Positions 6,474 through 14,442 of a DNA stretch of 20,791 nt are shown piece after piece (positions within the stretch are counted from its first letter, which is position 1; every line of letters begins with the position of its first letter). Made by a program: the position numbers and the translations under genes. The stretch covers positions 1-20,791 of the forward strand of contig CANGZG010000021.1 of NCBI GenBank assembly GCA_947458415.1, read 5' to 3'. Source of the stretch: Comamonadaceae bacterium (GTDB taxonomy: Bacteria > Pseudomonadota > Gammaproteobacteria > Burkholderiales > Burkholderiaceae_C). A model generated the notes under the pieces. That model was not told the DNA's origin. It worked only from the letters and a program-made list of their open reading frames with translations, and made no database searches.

Positions 6474-7235
6474 GTGAACAAACCATCCACGCCCCCTCTT
6501 GTATTGATCACCGGCGGCAGCCGCGGCATCGGTGCGGCTTGCGCCTTGCTGGCAGCCAGCCAAGGCTGGTCTGTGGCGGTCAATTACACGCGGGATGCCA
6601 AGGCCGCAGATCAGGTGGTGGCGCAAATCCGAGCCCAAGGCGGCCAAGCCCAATCGTTCCAAGCCGATGTCGGCATCGAGGCGGACATCCTGCGCTTGTT
6701 CAACGACGTGGACCAGGCCATGGGCCGCATCACAGGCTTGGTCAACAACGCCGGTGTGGTCGACGTGGCCTGTCGGGTGGAAGACATGTCATGGCAACGG
6801 CTGGAACGCATGATGCGAATCAACGTATTGGGCAGTTTTGCGTGCGCTGCACAAGCGGTCAAGCGCATGAGCACCCAGCACGGTGGGCATGGCGGCAGCA
6901 TCGTCAACCTCAGCAGCGCGGCCGCCACCTTGGGCGCGCCCAACCAATATGTCGACTATGCCGCCAGCAAGGGGGCGATTGACACGTTCACCATGGGCTT
7001 GGCCAAAGAGGTGGCAACCGAAGGCATTCGGGTCAACGGCGTGCGCCCGGGACTGATCCTCACCGACATACACGCCAGCGGCGGTCAACCCGAGCGCGCC
7101 CATCAATTGGCCAACCAAGTGCCGATGCAACGACCTGGCACGGCCGAAGAAGTGGCGCAGGCCGTGGTCTGGTTGCTGAGCGATGCGGCGTCGTATGTGA
7201 CCGCCAGCATGGTCAATGTCGGTGGTGGCCGTTGA
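6474..7235 (+). CDS. SDR family oxidoreductase (FabG-like)
   Basis: A 253-residue classical short-chain dehydrogenase/reductase that would oxidise a hydroxyl group or reduce a ketone using NAD(P). Motifs in order: cofactor-binding TGGSRGIG (13-20), NNAG (91-94), Asn117, and the catalytic Ser148, Tyr162 and Lys166 (YAASK). The C-terminus ends NVGGGR, as in FabG and glucose dehydrogenase relatives. The start is a GTG at 6474 with a GGAG ribosome site six bases upstream; no in-frame ATG fits better. The stop overlaps the start of the next gene (TGATG), so SDR and MaoC are translationally coupled. This is the first gene of a probable four-gene operon. The substrate is unknown; a 3-hydroxyacid or 3-hydroxyacyl-CoA would suit the neighbours. 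Confidence 0.92.
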   Translation: MNKPSTPPLVLITGGSRGIGAACALLAASQGWSVAVNYTRDAKAADQVVAQIRAQGGQAQSFQADVGIEADILRLFNDVDQAMGRITGLVNNAGVVDVACRVEDMSWQRLERMMRINVLGSFACAAQAVKRMSTQHGGHGGSIVNLSSAAATLGAPNQYVDYAASKGAIDTFTMGLAKEVATEGIRVNGVRPGLILTDIHASGGQPERAHQLANQVPMQRPGTAEEVAQAVVWLLSDAASYVTASMVNVGGGR

Positions 7236-7705
7236 TGGCGGACATCCACATCTTTTGGGAAGACATGCAGGCAGGGCAAGTGCGCGCGCTCGGCAGCATC
7301 TCGCCGACGCGCGAAGAAATCATCGCGTTTGCCTCGCAATTTGACCCGCAACCCTTTCACTTGGACGATGAGGCAGCCAAAGCCTCGGTGTTCGGCGCGT
7401 TGTGTGCCAGCGGTTGGCATACCTGTGCCATGGCGATGCGCTTGATGGTCACCGAATTCCTGTGCCAAACCTCCAGCATGGGCTCTCCCGGTTTGGAGCA
7501 GATCAAATGGCTCAAACCTGTGTTCCCCAACGACCAGTTGCGCTTGCAAACCACCGTGCTGGAAACCAAACCCATGGGCAAGCGGCCTGACATCGGCATG
7601 ACCCGCAATGCGTGGGAAATGTTCAATCAACATGGCGACAAGGTATTGCACATGGAAGGCTGGGGCATGTTCAAGCGCCGCACACCGGCTGACGTTTCTG
7701 GATAA
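7235..7705 (+). CDS. MaoC family dehydratase (hot-dog hydratase)
   Basis: A 156-residue single hot-dog protein of the MaoC family, which hydrates or dehydrates enoyl-CoA-type thioesters. The hydratase motif is present: Asp37 and His42 in FDPQPFHLDDEAA, followed by SVFGALCASGWHT, the usual next segment. The size matches the single-domain family. It starts at the ATG overlapping the SDR stop by one base (TGATG), which fixes the start; a TTG codon directly before it is not needed. The gene lies 37 bases before mmsA. With the SDR it could interconvert enoyl-, hydroxy- and oxo-acyl derivatives; this follows from family knowledge, and the substrate itself cannot be read from the sequence. Confidence 0.9.
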   Translation: MADIHIFWEDMQAGQVRALGSISPTREEIIAFASQFDPQPFHLDDEAAKASVFGALCASGWHTCAMAMRLMVTEFLCQTSSMGSPGLEQIKWLKPVFPNDQLRLQTTVLETKPMGKRPDIGMTRNAWEMFNQHGDKVLHMEGWGMFKRRTPADVSG

Positions 7706-7742
7706 TGGCTCCCACCCTTCACCTCCTAAGCAGAGACACGCC

Positions 7743-9254
7743 ATGCACACCCCCCAGATTGGTCACCACATCAACGGCTTGCCCGTTCACGGACACAGCC
7801 CGCGCACCCAAGCAGTGACCAACCCGGCCACCGGCGTGGTCACTGGTCACGTTGAGTTGGCCTCTGACAAAGACGTGCAACAAGCCGTGGCCGCGGCACA
7901 GGCCGCATTCCCCGCTTGGTCAGATGCGCCACCGCTGCGCCGTGCGCGCGTCATGTTTCGGTTTTTAGAGTTACTGCACCAACACAAAGATGCGCTGGCA
8001 CACGCCATCACCGCAGAACACGGCAAGGTGTTCACCGATGCGCAAGGCGAAGTCGCCAGAGGCATAGACATCGTCGAATTCGCCACGGGCATCCCGCAAT
8101 TGCTCAAAGGCGATTTCACCGAACAAGTGGCCAATGGCATTGACAACTGGACGATGCGTCAGCCGTTGGGTGTGGTCGCCGGCATCACGCCGTTCAATTT
8201 CCCCGTGATGGTGCCCATGTGGATGTTCCCCTTGGCCTTGGCATGCGGCAACACGTTCGTGCTCAAGCCCAGTCCGCTGGACCCCACACCGTCTTTGATG
8301 ATGGCCGATTTACTCCAGCAGGCAGGCTTGCCCGATGGTGTGTTCAACGTGGTGCAAGGCGACAAAACGGCGGTGGATGCCCTGTTGGCACACCCCGATG
8401 TCAAAGCGGTGAGCTTTGTTGGCTCCACACCGATTGCCAACCACATTTATGAAACCGGTGCGCGACATGGCAAACGGGTTCAGGCATTGGGCGGCGCCAA
8501 AAACCACATGGTGGTGATGCCCGATGCCGACCTTGACCAAGCAGTGGATGCATTGATCGGTGCGGCCTATGGCTCTGCGGGCGAGCGGTGCATGGCCATT
8601 TCGGTGGCTGTGCTGGTCGGTGAGGTGGCAGACCAGATCATGCCCAAGTTGGTGCAACGCACGCAGGCTTTGAAAATATTGAACGGTGAAAACTTGGCCG
8701 CAGAAATGGGCCCGATCGTGACCCGCGCGGCACTTGAACGCATCACTGGCTGCATTGAACAAGGCGTCAACGAAGGTGCCAAGTTGTTGGTCGACGGCAG
8801 AGGGTTTGACGGCAAACACGCCGGCGAGGGTTGCGACAACGGCTTCTGGTTAGGCGGCTCGTTGTTTGACCATGTCACCACCGACATGCGCATTTACCAA
8901 GAAGAAATTTTCGGTCCGGTGTTGGCCTGCGTGCGTGTGCCCGATTTCGCCACCGCGGTGCGCATCATCAACGACCATGAATTCGGCAACGGCGTGAGTT
9001 GCTTCACACGCGACGGCCATGTGGCGCGCGAATTCAGTCGCCGCATTCAAGTGGGCATGGTTGGCATCAATGTGCCCATCCCAGTGCCGATGGCGTGGCA
9101 TGGCTTTGGCGGCTGGAAACGCTCGGTGTTTGGCGACACCCACGCGTATGGTGAAGAAGGCGTGCGTTTCTACACCAAACAAAAATCGGTGATGCAGCGT
9201 TGGCCAGAAAGCACGCCCAAGGGCGCTGAGTTCGTGATGCCAACCTCCACCTGA
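7743..9254 (+). CDS. mmsA: CoA-acylating (methyl)malonate-semialdehyde dehydrogenase
   Basis: This aldehyde dehydrogenase converts methylmalonate semialdehyde to propionyl-CoA (or malonate semialdehyde to acetyl-CoA) with CoA, NAD and loss of CO2, in valine, inositol and beta-alanine-type catabolism. The 503-residue protein has Asn152 in TPFNFPVMVPMW, the MMSDH signature SFVGSTPIA (about 224-232), and the nucleophile Cys283 in SAGERCMAISVAV. LGGAKNH occupies the place where hydrolytic aldehyde dehydrogenases carry their general-base Glu, as expected for a CoA-dependent enzyme. I chose the ATG at 7743 because it gives a family-like N-terminus; the open frame before it overlaps MaoC. Only one base separates its stop from the next gene, so it is tightly coupled to the GMC oxidoreductase. 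No mmsB or iol gene is present. Confidence 0.95.
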   Translation: MHTPQIGHHINGLPVHGHSPRTQAVTNPATGVVTGHVELASDKDVQQAVAAAQAAFPAWSDAPPLRRARVMFRFLELLHQHKDALAHAITAEHGKVFTDAQGEVARGIDIVEFATGIPQLLKGDFTEQVANGIDNWTMRQPLGVVAGITPFNFPVMVPMWMFPLALACGNTFVLKPSPLDPTPSLMMADLLQQAGLPDGVFNVVQGDKTAVDALLAHPDVKAVSFVGSTPIANHIYETGARHGKRVQALGGAKNHMVVMPDADLDQAVDALIGAAYGSAGERCMAISVAVLVGEVADQIMPKLVQRTQALKILNGENLAAEMGPIVTRAALERITGCIEQGVNEGAKLLVDGRGFDGKHAGEGCDNGFWLGGSLFDHVTTDMRIYQEEIFGPVLACVRVPDFATAVRIINDHEFGNGVSCFTRDGHVAREFSRRIQVGMVGINVPIPVPMAWHGFGGWKRSVFGDTHAYGEEGVRFYTKQKSVMQRWPESTPKGAEFVMPTST

Positions 9255-9255
9255 C

Positions 9256-10980
9256 ATGAGCGACACGCAGTTCGATTACATCATCGTCGGTGCGGGCACC
9301 GCTGGCTGTTTGTTGGCGAATCGGCTCAGCGCCGATGCATCCAAGCGCGTGTTGTTGATCGAAGCCGGTCGCAAAGACGATTACCACTGGGTGCACATTC
9401 CCGTGGGCTATTTGTATTGCATCGGCAACCCACGCACTGATTGGCTTTATCAGACCGAACCCGCCGACGGCCTCAATGGACGCAGCTTGCGTTACCCACG
9501 CGGCAAAGTATTGGGTGGCTGCTCGAGCATCAACGGCATGATTTACATGCGCGGTCAATCGCGCGATTACGACCAGTGGGCCCAGATCACGGGGGACGAT
9601 CGTTGGAATTGGCAACACTGTCTGCCCTATTTCAAATTGCACGAAGACCACCATGCCGGTGCCGATGAACTGCACGGCGCCAAAGGCACGCCTGCCGAGG
9701 TGTTGCAACAAGGCCAGGCGCTTTACCACCGAACCTTGCGCCACCGACAAGCCGGTGGCGAATGGCGGATTGAAAAGCAACGCCTGCGCTGGGACATCTT
9801 GGATGCATTTGCCCAAGCCGCGGTGCAAGCTGGCATCCCTGCCACCGCCGATTTCAACCGAGGCAACAACGAAGGCGTTGGCTATTTCGAAGTGAACCAA
9901 AAAAGCGGTTGGCGATGGAACACCGCCAAAGCGTTTTTGCGGCCCACCTGTTATGGCCGTCCCAATTTCGAAATGTGGACCCATGCGCAAGTCTCGCGCT
10001 TGCTGCTGGAGACCAGCGCCGATGGCCGCGTTCGCTGTACTGGCGTCGAAACCTTCAACGGCCACCAAATGGTGCAGGCCCATGCCAAGCATGCGGTGGT
10101 GTTGTGTGCCGGCGCGATTGGCACACCGCAACTGTTGCAACTGTCTGGCATCGGTGCCGCGCCGATGTTGCAAGCTCTTGGCATCCCACCGGTGGTGGCA
10201 TTGCCCGGTGTGGGTGCCAATTTGCAAGACCATTTGCAAATCCGCGCGGTGTTCAAAGTCAAAGGCGTCAAAACCCTCAACACCTTGGCCAACAGTTGGT
10301 GGGGCAAAGCGGCGATCGGCTTGGAATACCTGTTGCATCGCAGCGGTCCGATGAGCATGGCACCGTCCCAACTGGGCGCATTCACCCGCAGCGACCCCTC
10401 GCAAGCGTGGCCCAACATCGAATACCACGTACAACCTTTGAGCCTTGACGCTTTCGGCGAACCGCTTCACCGTTTCCCCGCGTTCACGGCCAGCGTGTGC
10501 AATCTGAACCCCAGCAGCCGTGGCACAGTGAACATCCACAGCCCTGATTTCACACAAGCCCCGCACATTGCCCCGAATTATTTGTCGACCGAAGACGACC
10601 GCCGCGTGGCGGCCGATTCCTTGCGCGTCACGCGACGCATCGCCGCGCAGCCCGCTTTGGCGGCATATGCGCCCGAGGAATGGAAACCCGGCACGCAATT
10701 TCAAACCGATGATGAACTGGCACGGCTGGCGGGCGACATTGGCACCACGATTTTTCATCCGGTCGGCACAGCCCGCATGGGACGCAGCGATGACCCGATG
10801 GCGGTGGTCGACAGTGAATTGCGTGTGCGCGATGGCCGTGGTGGTGTGGTGGCCGGATTGCGCATTGCCGATGCCTCGGTGATGCCCGTGATCACCAGTG
10901 GCAACACCAACAGTCCCGTGCTGATGATTGCCGAACGTGCTGCCGAGTTATTGGCTGTCGATGCCGCTGAATTCGGGTAA
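9256..10980 (+). CDS. GMC family FAD-dependent oxidoreductase (choline dehydrogenase-like)
   Basis: A 574-residue glucose-methanol-choline flavoprotein that oxidises an alcohol to an aldehyde and passes electrons to the respiratory chain or an acceptor. The N-terminal dinucleotide fold reads YIIVGAGTAGCLLANRLS (8-25). GMC signature 1 is PRGKVLGGCSSINGMIYMRG (81-100). Signature 2 is GAIGTPQLLQLSGIG in the middle. The catalytic His lies in HPVGTARMG, and a conserved Asn in SGNTNSPVLMIAERA near the C-terminus. It starts one base after the mmsA stop. Likely substrates, by family and pairing with MmsA, are hydroxyacids such as 3-hydroxypropionate or other short alcohols; choline itself is less likely because no betB or betI is nearby. 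It is the last gene of the operon and is followed by a terminator. Confidence 0.94.
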   Translation: MSDTQFDYIIVGAGTAGCLLANRLSADASKRVLLIEAGRKDDYHWVHIPVGYLYCIGNPRTDWLYQTEPADGLNGRSLRYPRGKVLGGCSSINGMIYMRGQSRDYDQWAQITGDDRWNWQHCLPYFKLHEDHHAGADELHGAKGTPAEVLQQGQALYHRTLRHRQAGGEWRIEKQRLRWDILDAFAQAAVQAGIPATADFNRGNNEGVGYFEVNQKSGWRWNTAKAFLRPTCYGRPNFEMWTHAQVSRLLLETSADGRVRCTGVETFNGHQMVQAHAKHAVVLCAGAIGTPQLLQLSGIGAAPMLQALGIPPVVALPGVGANLQDHLQIRAVFKVKGVKTLNTLANSWWGKAAIGLEYLLHRSGPMSMAPSQLGAFTRSDPSQAWPNIEYHVQPLSLDAFGEPLHRFPAFTASVCNLNPSSRGTVNIHSPDFTQAPHIAPNYLSTEDDRRVAADSLRVTRRIAAQPALAAYAPEEWKPGTQFQTDDELARLAGDIGTTIFHPVGTARMGRSDDPMAVVDSELRVRDGRGGVVAGLRIADASVMPVITSGNTNSPVLMIAERAAELLAVDAAEFG

Positions 10981-11112
10981 TCACCAGTCATTGGGTGCGG
11001 GCACATGGCCTACATTTCATTCACTCTGCGCTGTGCACTCCAAGGCATGGCTCACGGGGGTCTGAGGAGACAACATTGCGCAACTTCCACAAGGCGGTAT
11101 GCGCAACATGAG

Positions 11113-11141
11113 AAAAGCACCGCACAACGGTGCTTTTTTTT
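11113..11141 (+). terminator. intrinsic terminator after the mmsA operon
   Basis: A 10-bp perfect stem, AAAAGCACCG (11113-11122) and CGGTGCTTTT (11128-11137), encloses the loop CACAA and is followed by more T, for a run of eight T in all (11134-11141). It would end the SDR-MaoC-mmsA-GMC transcript. It also lies only 20 bases before the start codon of the TauE-type gene, so that gene must be transcribed either through it or from a promoter inside this short gap. The remainder of the 10981-11160 gap shows only a repeated TGCGCAAC (11077-11084 and 11100-11107). Confidence 0.9.
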
Positions 11142-11160
11142 CGACAGAAAGTTTTGAGCA

Positions 11161-11919
11161 ATGGACATTTTGCTGGTCAGCCTGATGTCGGCGCTGGCCG
11201 GCTTTGTCGATGCGGTGGTTGGCGGCGGCGGGTTGATTTTGGTGCCGGCCTTGTTTGCGGCTTATCCCTCGGCACCACCCGCCAGTTTGCTGGGCACCAA
11301 CAAATCCGCCTCCATTTGGGGCACCTTGTTTGCCGCGTGGCAATACAACCGGCGTGTTCAACTGGCATGGAAAGCATTGCTGTGGGCCAGTGTGTTGGCA
11401 TTCATGGGTTCCTGGGCGGGCGCGCATGTGCTGACCTTGGTGTCGCCGCATTATTTGCGTCAAGCCTTGCCTGCTGTGTTGATCGCTTTGTTGGGCTATA
11501 CCTTGTGGAACAAACAACTGGGACACGACCATGCACCGCGTTTCCATGCGCGCCAACAAGCCACTTACATGGCCATGATTGGCGGGGCGATCGGTTTTTA
11601 CGACGGTTTTTTTGGCCCGGGCACAGGCAGTTTTTTGGTGTTCTTGTTGGTGCGCGTGCTGGGATTTGATTTCTTGCAAGCATCGGCGCACAGCAAGGTG
11701 ATGAATTTCTCCAGCAATTTGGCCGCCGTGTTGTTGCTGTCTTGGCAAGGCCATGTTTGGTGGCACATCGGCATTCCACTGGCACTGGCGAATGTGGCAG
11801 GCAGCTTGCTTGGCAGTCACATGGCCTTGCGCCATGGCGCCGTGTTTGTCAGGTGGTTGTTTATCTTGGTGGTCGCTGCGCTGACCCTCAAAACCGCGCG
11901 CGACGCCTGGTTCATTTGA
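11161..11919 (+). CDS. TauE/SafE family sulfite (organosulfonate) exporter
   Basis: A 252-residue multi-pass inner-membrane protein of the TauE/SafE family, which exports sulfite or sulfonates or moves related anions. The N-terminal segment MDILLVSLMSALAGFVDAVVGGGGLILVPAL holds the diagnostic glycine-rich motif. A second family repeat begins near GGAIGFYDGFFGPGTGSFLVFLLV, with the typical FGPGTG. About seven to eight hydrophobic segments are visible. The ATG at 11161 fits the family N-terminus. It follows a terminator by 20 bases and its stop lies one base from the convergent stop of mrdA. No other sulfur gene is in view, so the substrate is unresolved; these proteins are often annotated only as permeases. 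Confidence 0.9.
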   Translation: MDILLVSLMSALAGFVDAVVGGGGLILVPALFAAYPSAPPASLLGTNKSASIWGTLFAAWQYNRRVQLAWKALLWASVLAFMGSWAGAHVLTLVSPHYLRQALPAVLIALLGYTLWNKQLGHDHAPRFHARQQATYMAMIGGAIGFYDGFFGPGTGSFLVFLLVRVLGFDFLQASAHSKVMNFSSNLAAVLLLSWQGHVWWHIGIPLALANVAGSLLGSHMALRHGAVFVRWLFILVVAALTLKTARDAWFI

Positions 11920-11920
11920 C

Positions 11921-13912
11921 TCAAGGTTCTTCGTCGTCAATGCTGGGTTCGGCGGGCACGCTGACCGCCTTGGGCGGCCAAGGCATGGACGACACGGGTC
12001 GGCGTTTGCCAATCGGACGGGTGGCTTGCCCTATCCGCACTGCCTCCATGTCCTCGGCAGAGGGATACAAGCCAAGCAGCACAAAATCAAACACCCGCCG
12101 CGCAATAGGTGCCGAGCTTTGTGCGCCAAAGCCACCATTCTCAACCACCAAAGCCAACGCCACCTTGGGGTTCTCCGCGGGCGCATAAGCCACGAACAAC
12201 GCATGGTCACGCAAACGTTCCTCCACTTTGCTGACCTCGTATTTTTCGTTTTGCTTGATGGTGAACACCTGCGCCGTGCCTGTTTTGCCGCCGCTGGTGT
12301 ACTCTGCACCGGCAAAACTGCTGGCAGAGGTGCCCTCGATATTGACCCCGACCATGGCATTGCGGATGATCTCTAAATCTTCGGGCTTGAACCCCAGTAG
12401 CTGGGGCGGGTCTTTGACCACCACTTGTTTTTCTTTGGTCTCAATGTCGACGACTTCACGCACCAAATGGGGTTTGCTGCGGTAACCGTTGCTGGCCAAA
12501 ATCGACACCGCTTGTGCCAATTGCAACATGGTGAAGCTGTTGTAGCCTTGGCCAATGCCCAGGGAGATGGTTTCGCCCGAGTACCAGCGCTGTTGCTCGG
12601 GCTTTTTATAGGTTTTTTGTTTCCACTCAGTGGAAGGCAAGATGCCGTGCGATTCGCCTTGGATGTCAATGCCTGTGAGTTGTCCAAAACCGAACAGCCG
12701 CATTTGTTCATGAATCAGGTCAACGCCCATGTCGCGCGCCAACAAGTAGTAATAGGTGTCGCAGGACTGCACAATCGATTTGTACATGTCAACCGAGCCG
12801 TGTCCGCTTTCTTTGTCGTCTCGAAACTTGTGGCTGCCAAACATGAAGTAGCCCGGGTCAAAAATCGTTTGCTCGGGGTTGCGCTTGCTGGTGTTGAGCG
12901 CCGCCAACGACATGAACGGTTTGTAGGTTGAGCCCGGCGGGTAAGTGCCTCTGAGCGCACGGTTAAGCAATGGCTTGTCCAAGGACTGGTTGAGCTTTTG
13001 CCAATTCTCGGTGTCAATGCCTTCGACAAACAAATTGGGATCAAACGTCGGCTTGCTGACGAATGCCAGCACCTCGCCGTTGCTGGGGTCGATCGCCACC
13101 AACGCACCGCGTCTGGCACCAAACATTTCCTCCACCAGTTGCTGCAGCTTGATGTCAATCGACAAAACCACCGTGTTGCCAGGCGTGGCCGGGCTGCTGC
13201 GCAGGCGGCGCACCGCGTGCCCGCCGGCGGAGGTTTCCATTTCATGCACCCCCGTGATGCCATGCAATTGGCGCTCATAGCTTTGCTCCACACCGAGTTT
13301 GCCGATGTAGTCTGTGCCACGGTAATTGCCTGCGTCTTCTTGGTCCTCGAGTTTTTCTTTTTCAGCTTGGTTGATGCGCCCGATGTAGCCAATCACATGG
13401 CTGGCCAATTCGTTGTAGGGGTAGTTGCGAAACAATCGCGCACGGATTTCCACGCCAGGAAAGCGATAGCGCTGGGCCGCAAAACGCGCCACCTCTTCAT
13501 CGCTCAAGCGTGTGCGAATCGGCACCGATTCGAAGCTTTTGGATTCTTCACGCAGTTTGCGAAACCGGCGTTTGTCGCGGCCTTGTATGTCAATCAGCTC
13601 GGACAATTTGTCAATCACCACGTCCAGCGGCTCCACCAATTTTGAGGGCGTGATCTCTAAGGTGTAGGCCGAGTAATTGGTGGCCAACACAATGCCGTTG
13701 CGGTCCATGATGACGCCACGGTTGGGCACGATGGGAACAATCGCAGTGCGGTTGCTCTCGGCTTGGGCATTCAATTCTTGGTAGCGCCACAACTGCAAAT
13801 ACACCAGACGGATGAAAAGCAAACCAAACGCCACCAACACAAACAAGCTGGCCACCATCACACGCGCTCTGAAGCGTCGAAGATCGTATTCGACGTTGCG
13901 CAGCAAGCTCAT
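11921..13912 (-). CDS. mrdA: penicillin-binding protein 2 (elongasome transpeptidase)
   Basis: PBP2 is the transpeptidase that cross-links peptidoglycan during rod elongation and works with MreBCD and RodA. The 663-residue class B PBP has a cytoplasmic N-terminus, one transmembrane segment (about 17-40), a dimerisation domain starting with PNRGVIMDRNG, and the catalytic motifs: Ser328 in STYKP, SCD at 383-385, and KTG at 543-545. The length is normal for betaproteobacteria. The C-terminal tail past the catalytic domain is Pro-rich and acidic. Its ATG overlaps the mreD stop by four bases (ATGA), so translation is coupled. rodA, which often follows mrdA, is absent: the next gene is the convergent TauE-type gene, with a single base between the stop codons. 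Confidence 0.96.
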   Translation of the reverse strand: MSLLRNVEYDLRRFRARVMVASLFVLVAFGLLFIRLVYLQLWRYQELNAQAESNRTAIVPIVPNRGVIMDRNGIVLATNYSAYTLEITPSKLVEPLDVVIDKLSELIDIQGRDKRRFRKLREESKSFESVPIRTRLSDEEVARFAAQRYRFPGVEIRARLFRNYPYNELASHVIGYIGRINQAEKEKLEDQEDAGNYRGTDYIGKLGVEQSYERQLHGITGVHEMETSAGGHAVRRLRSSPATPGNTVVLSIDIKLQQLVEEMFGARRGALVAIDPSNGEVLAFVSKPTFDPNLFVEGIDTENWQKLNQSLDKPLLNRALRGTYPPGSTYKPFMSLAALNTSKRNPEQTIFDPGYFMFGSHKFRDDKESGHGSVDMYKSIVQSCDTYYYLLARDMGVDLIHEQMRLFGFGQLTGIDIQGESHGILPSTEWKQKTYKKPEQQRWYSGETISLGIGQGYNSFTMLQLAQAVSILASNGYRSKPHLVREVVDIETKEKQVVVKDPPQLLGFKPEDLEIIRNAMVGVNIEGTSASSFAGAEYTSGGKTGTAQVFTIKQNEKYEVSKVEERLRDHALFVAYAPAENPKVALALVVENGGFGAQSSAPIARRVFDFVLLGLYPSAEDMEAVRIGQATRPIGKRRPVSSMPWPPKAVSVPAEPSIDDEEP

Positions 13913-14442
13913 AGCGGCCGGTGCTTGTCAGGGTCTGGCGCGCGGCGTTGGGGAGCCAGCAACAACACGGTGATGACAGGCCACATCAAGGCTTGCAACA
14001 CAGGCGGCAACAAAAAATCCCAACCGGGAAACAAACCACCGGCGGCGATCCGCACGGAGAGTTCAAGCAACTGAGCCGCCATGAACACGGGCAGCACTTG
14101 CAAAGCTTGAGAGGGCACGTCAAACCACAAAATACGGCGATGGATCATGGTGGCCAAGTAGCCTTGAACGGTGTAGGTCAGCGCATGTTGTCCCAGCAAT
14201 GAAGTTTGGTGTACATCGGTCAACAAGCCCAACAAGAACGCCACGCCGACACCGACTTTGAGCGGTTGATGGATCGCCCAAAACACCAACACCAATGCCA
14301 GCCAATCAGGTGCCCAAGCGGCATTTCCCAACCATGACATGCTTTGCAACATGTCAAGCAAAAATGAAAACAACAAGGTCAGCAGCATGAACAACGGACT
14401 GACCGGCAAGAGCAACTGCTGACCACGCGGCATGATCATCAT
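13909..14442 (-). CDS. mreD: rod shape-determining protein MreD
   Basis: A 177-residue inner-membrane protein of the MreBCD cell-shape complex, with about five to six hydrophobic helices and a conserved FLLGLLTDVHQTSLLGQHALTYTVQGY core; MreD proteins carry GLLxDxxxxxxLGxxAL-type motifs. It links MreC and PBP2 to the elongation machinery. The frame begins MMIMPRG: the first ATG (14442) overlaps the mreC stop as ATGA, and the second ATG three bases later lies six bases after a strong AAAGGAGG site, so either could be used. The stop overlaps mrdA. Sequence conservation in MreD is low, so the call relies partly on position between mreC and mrdA. Confidence 0.93.
   Translation of the reverse strand: MMIMPRGQQLLLPVSPLFMLLTLLFSFLLDMLQSMSWLGNAAWAPDWLALVLVFWAIHQPLKVGVGVAFLLGLLTDVHQTSLLGQHALTYTVQGYLATMIHRRILWFDVPSQALQVLPVFMAAQLLELSVRIAAGGLFPGWDFLLPPVLQALMWPVITVLLLAPQRRAPDPDKHRPL

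Noticed and set aside
9067..10758. 563-codon minus-strand open frame opposite the GMC oxidoreductase and the end of mmsA
   Set aside because: Lies almost fully antisense to two well-supported genes with intact motifs; its product is His/Gln/Arg/Ala-rich with no recognisable domain, as expected from a GC-rich shadow frame.
9256..10980. Calling the GMC oxidoreductase betA (choline dehydrogenase)
   Set aside because: No betB, betI or choline transporter nearby, and it is coupled to mmsA; a broad family call is safer.
11017..12012. 331-codon minus-strand open frame opposite the TauE-type gene
   Set aside because: The plus-strand protein has clear transmembrane segments and family motifs; the antisense product is Gln/His-rich and crosses the terminator hairpin.
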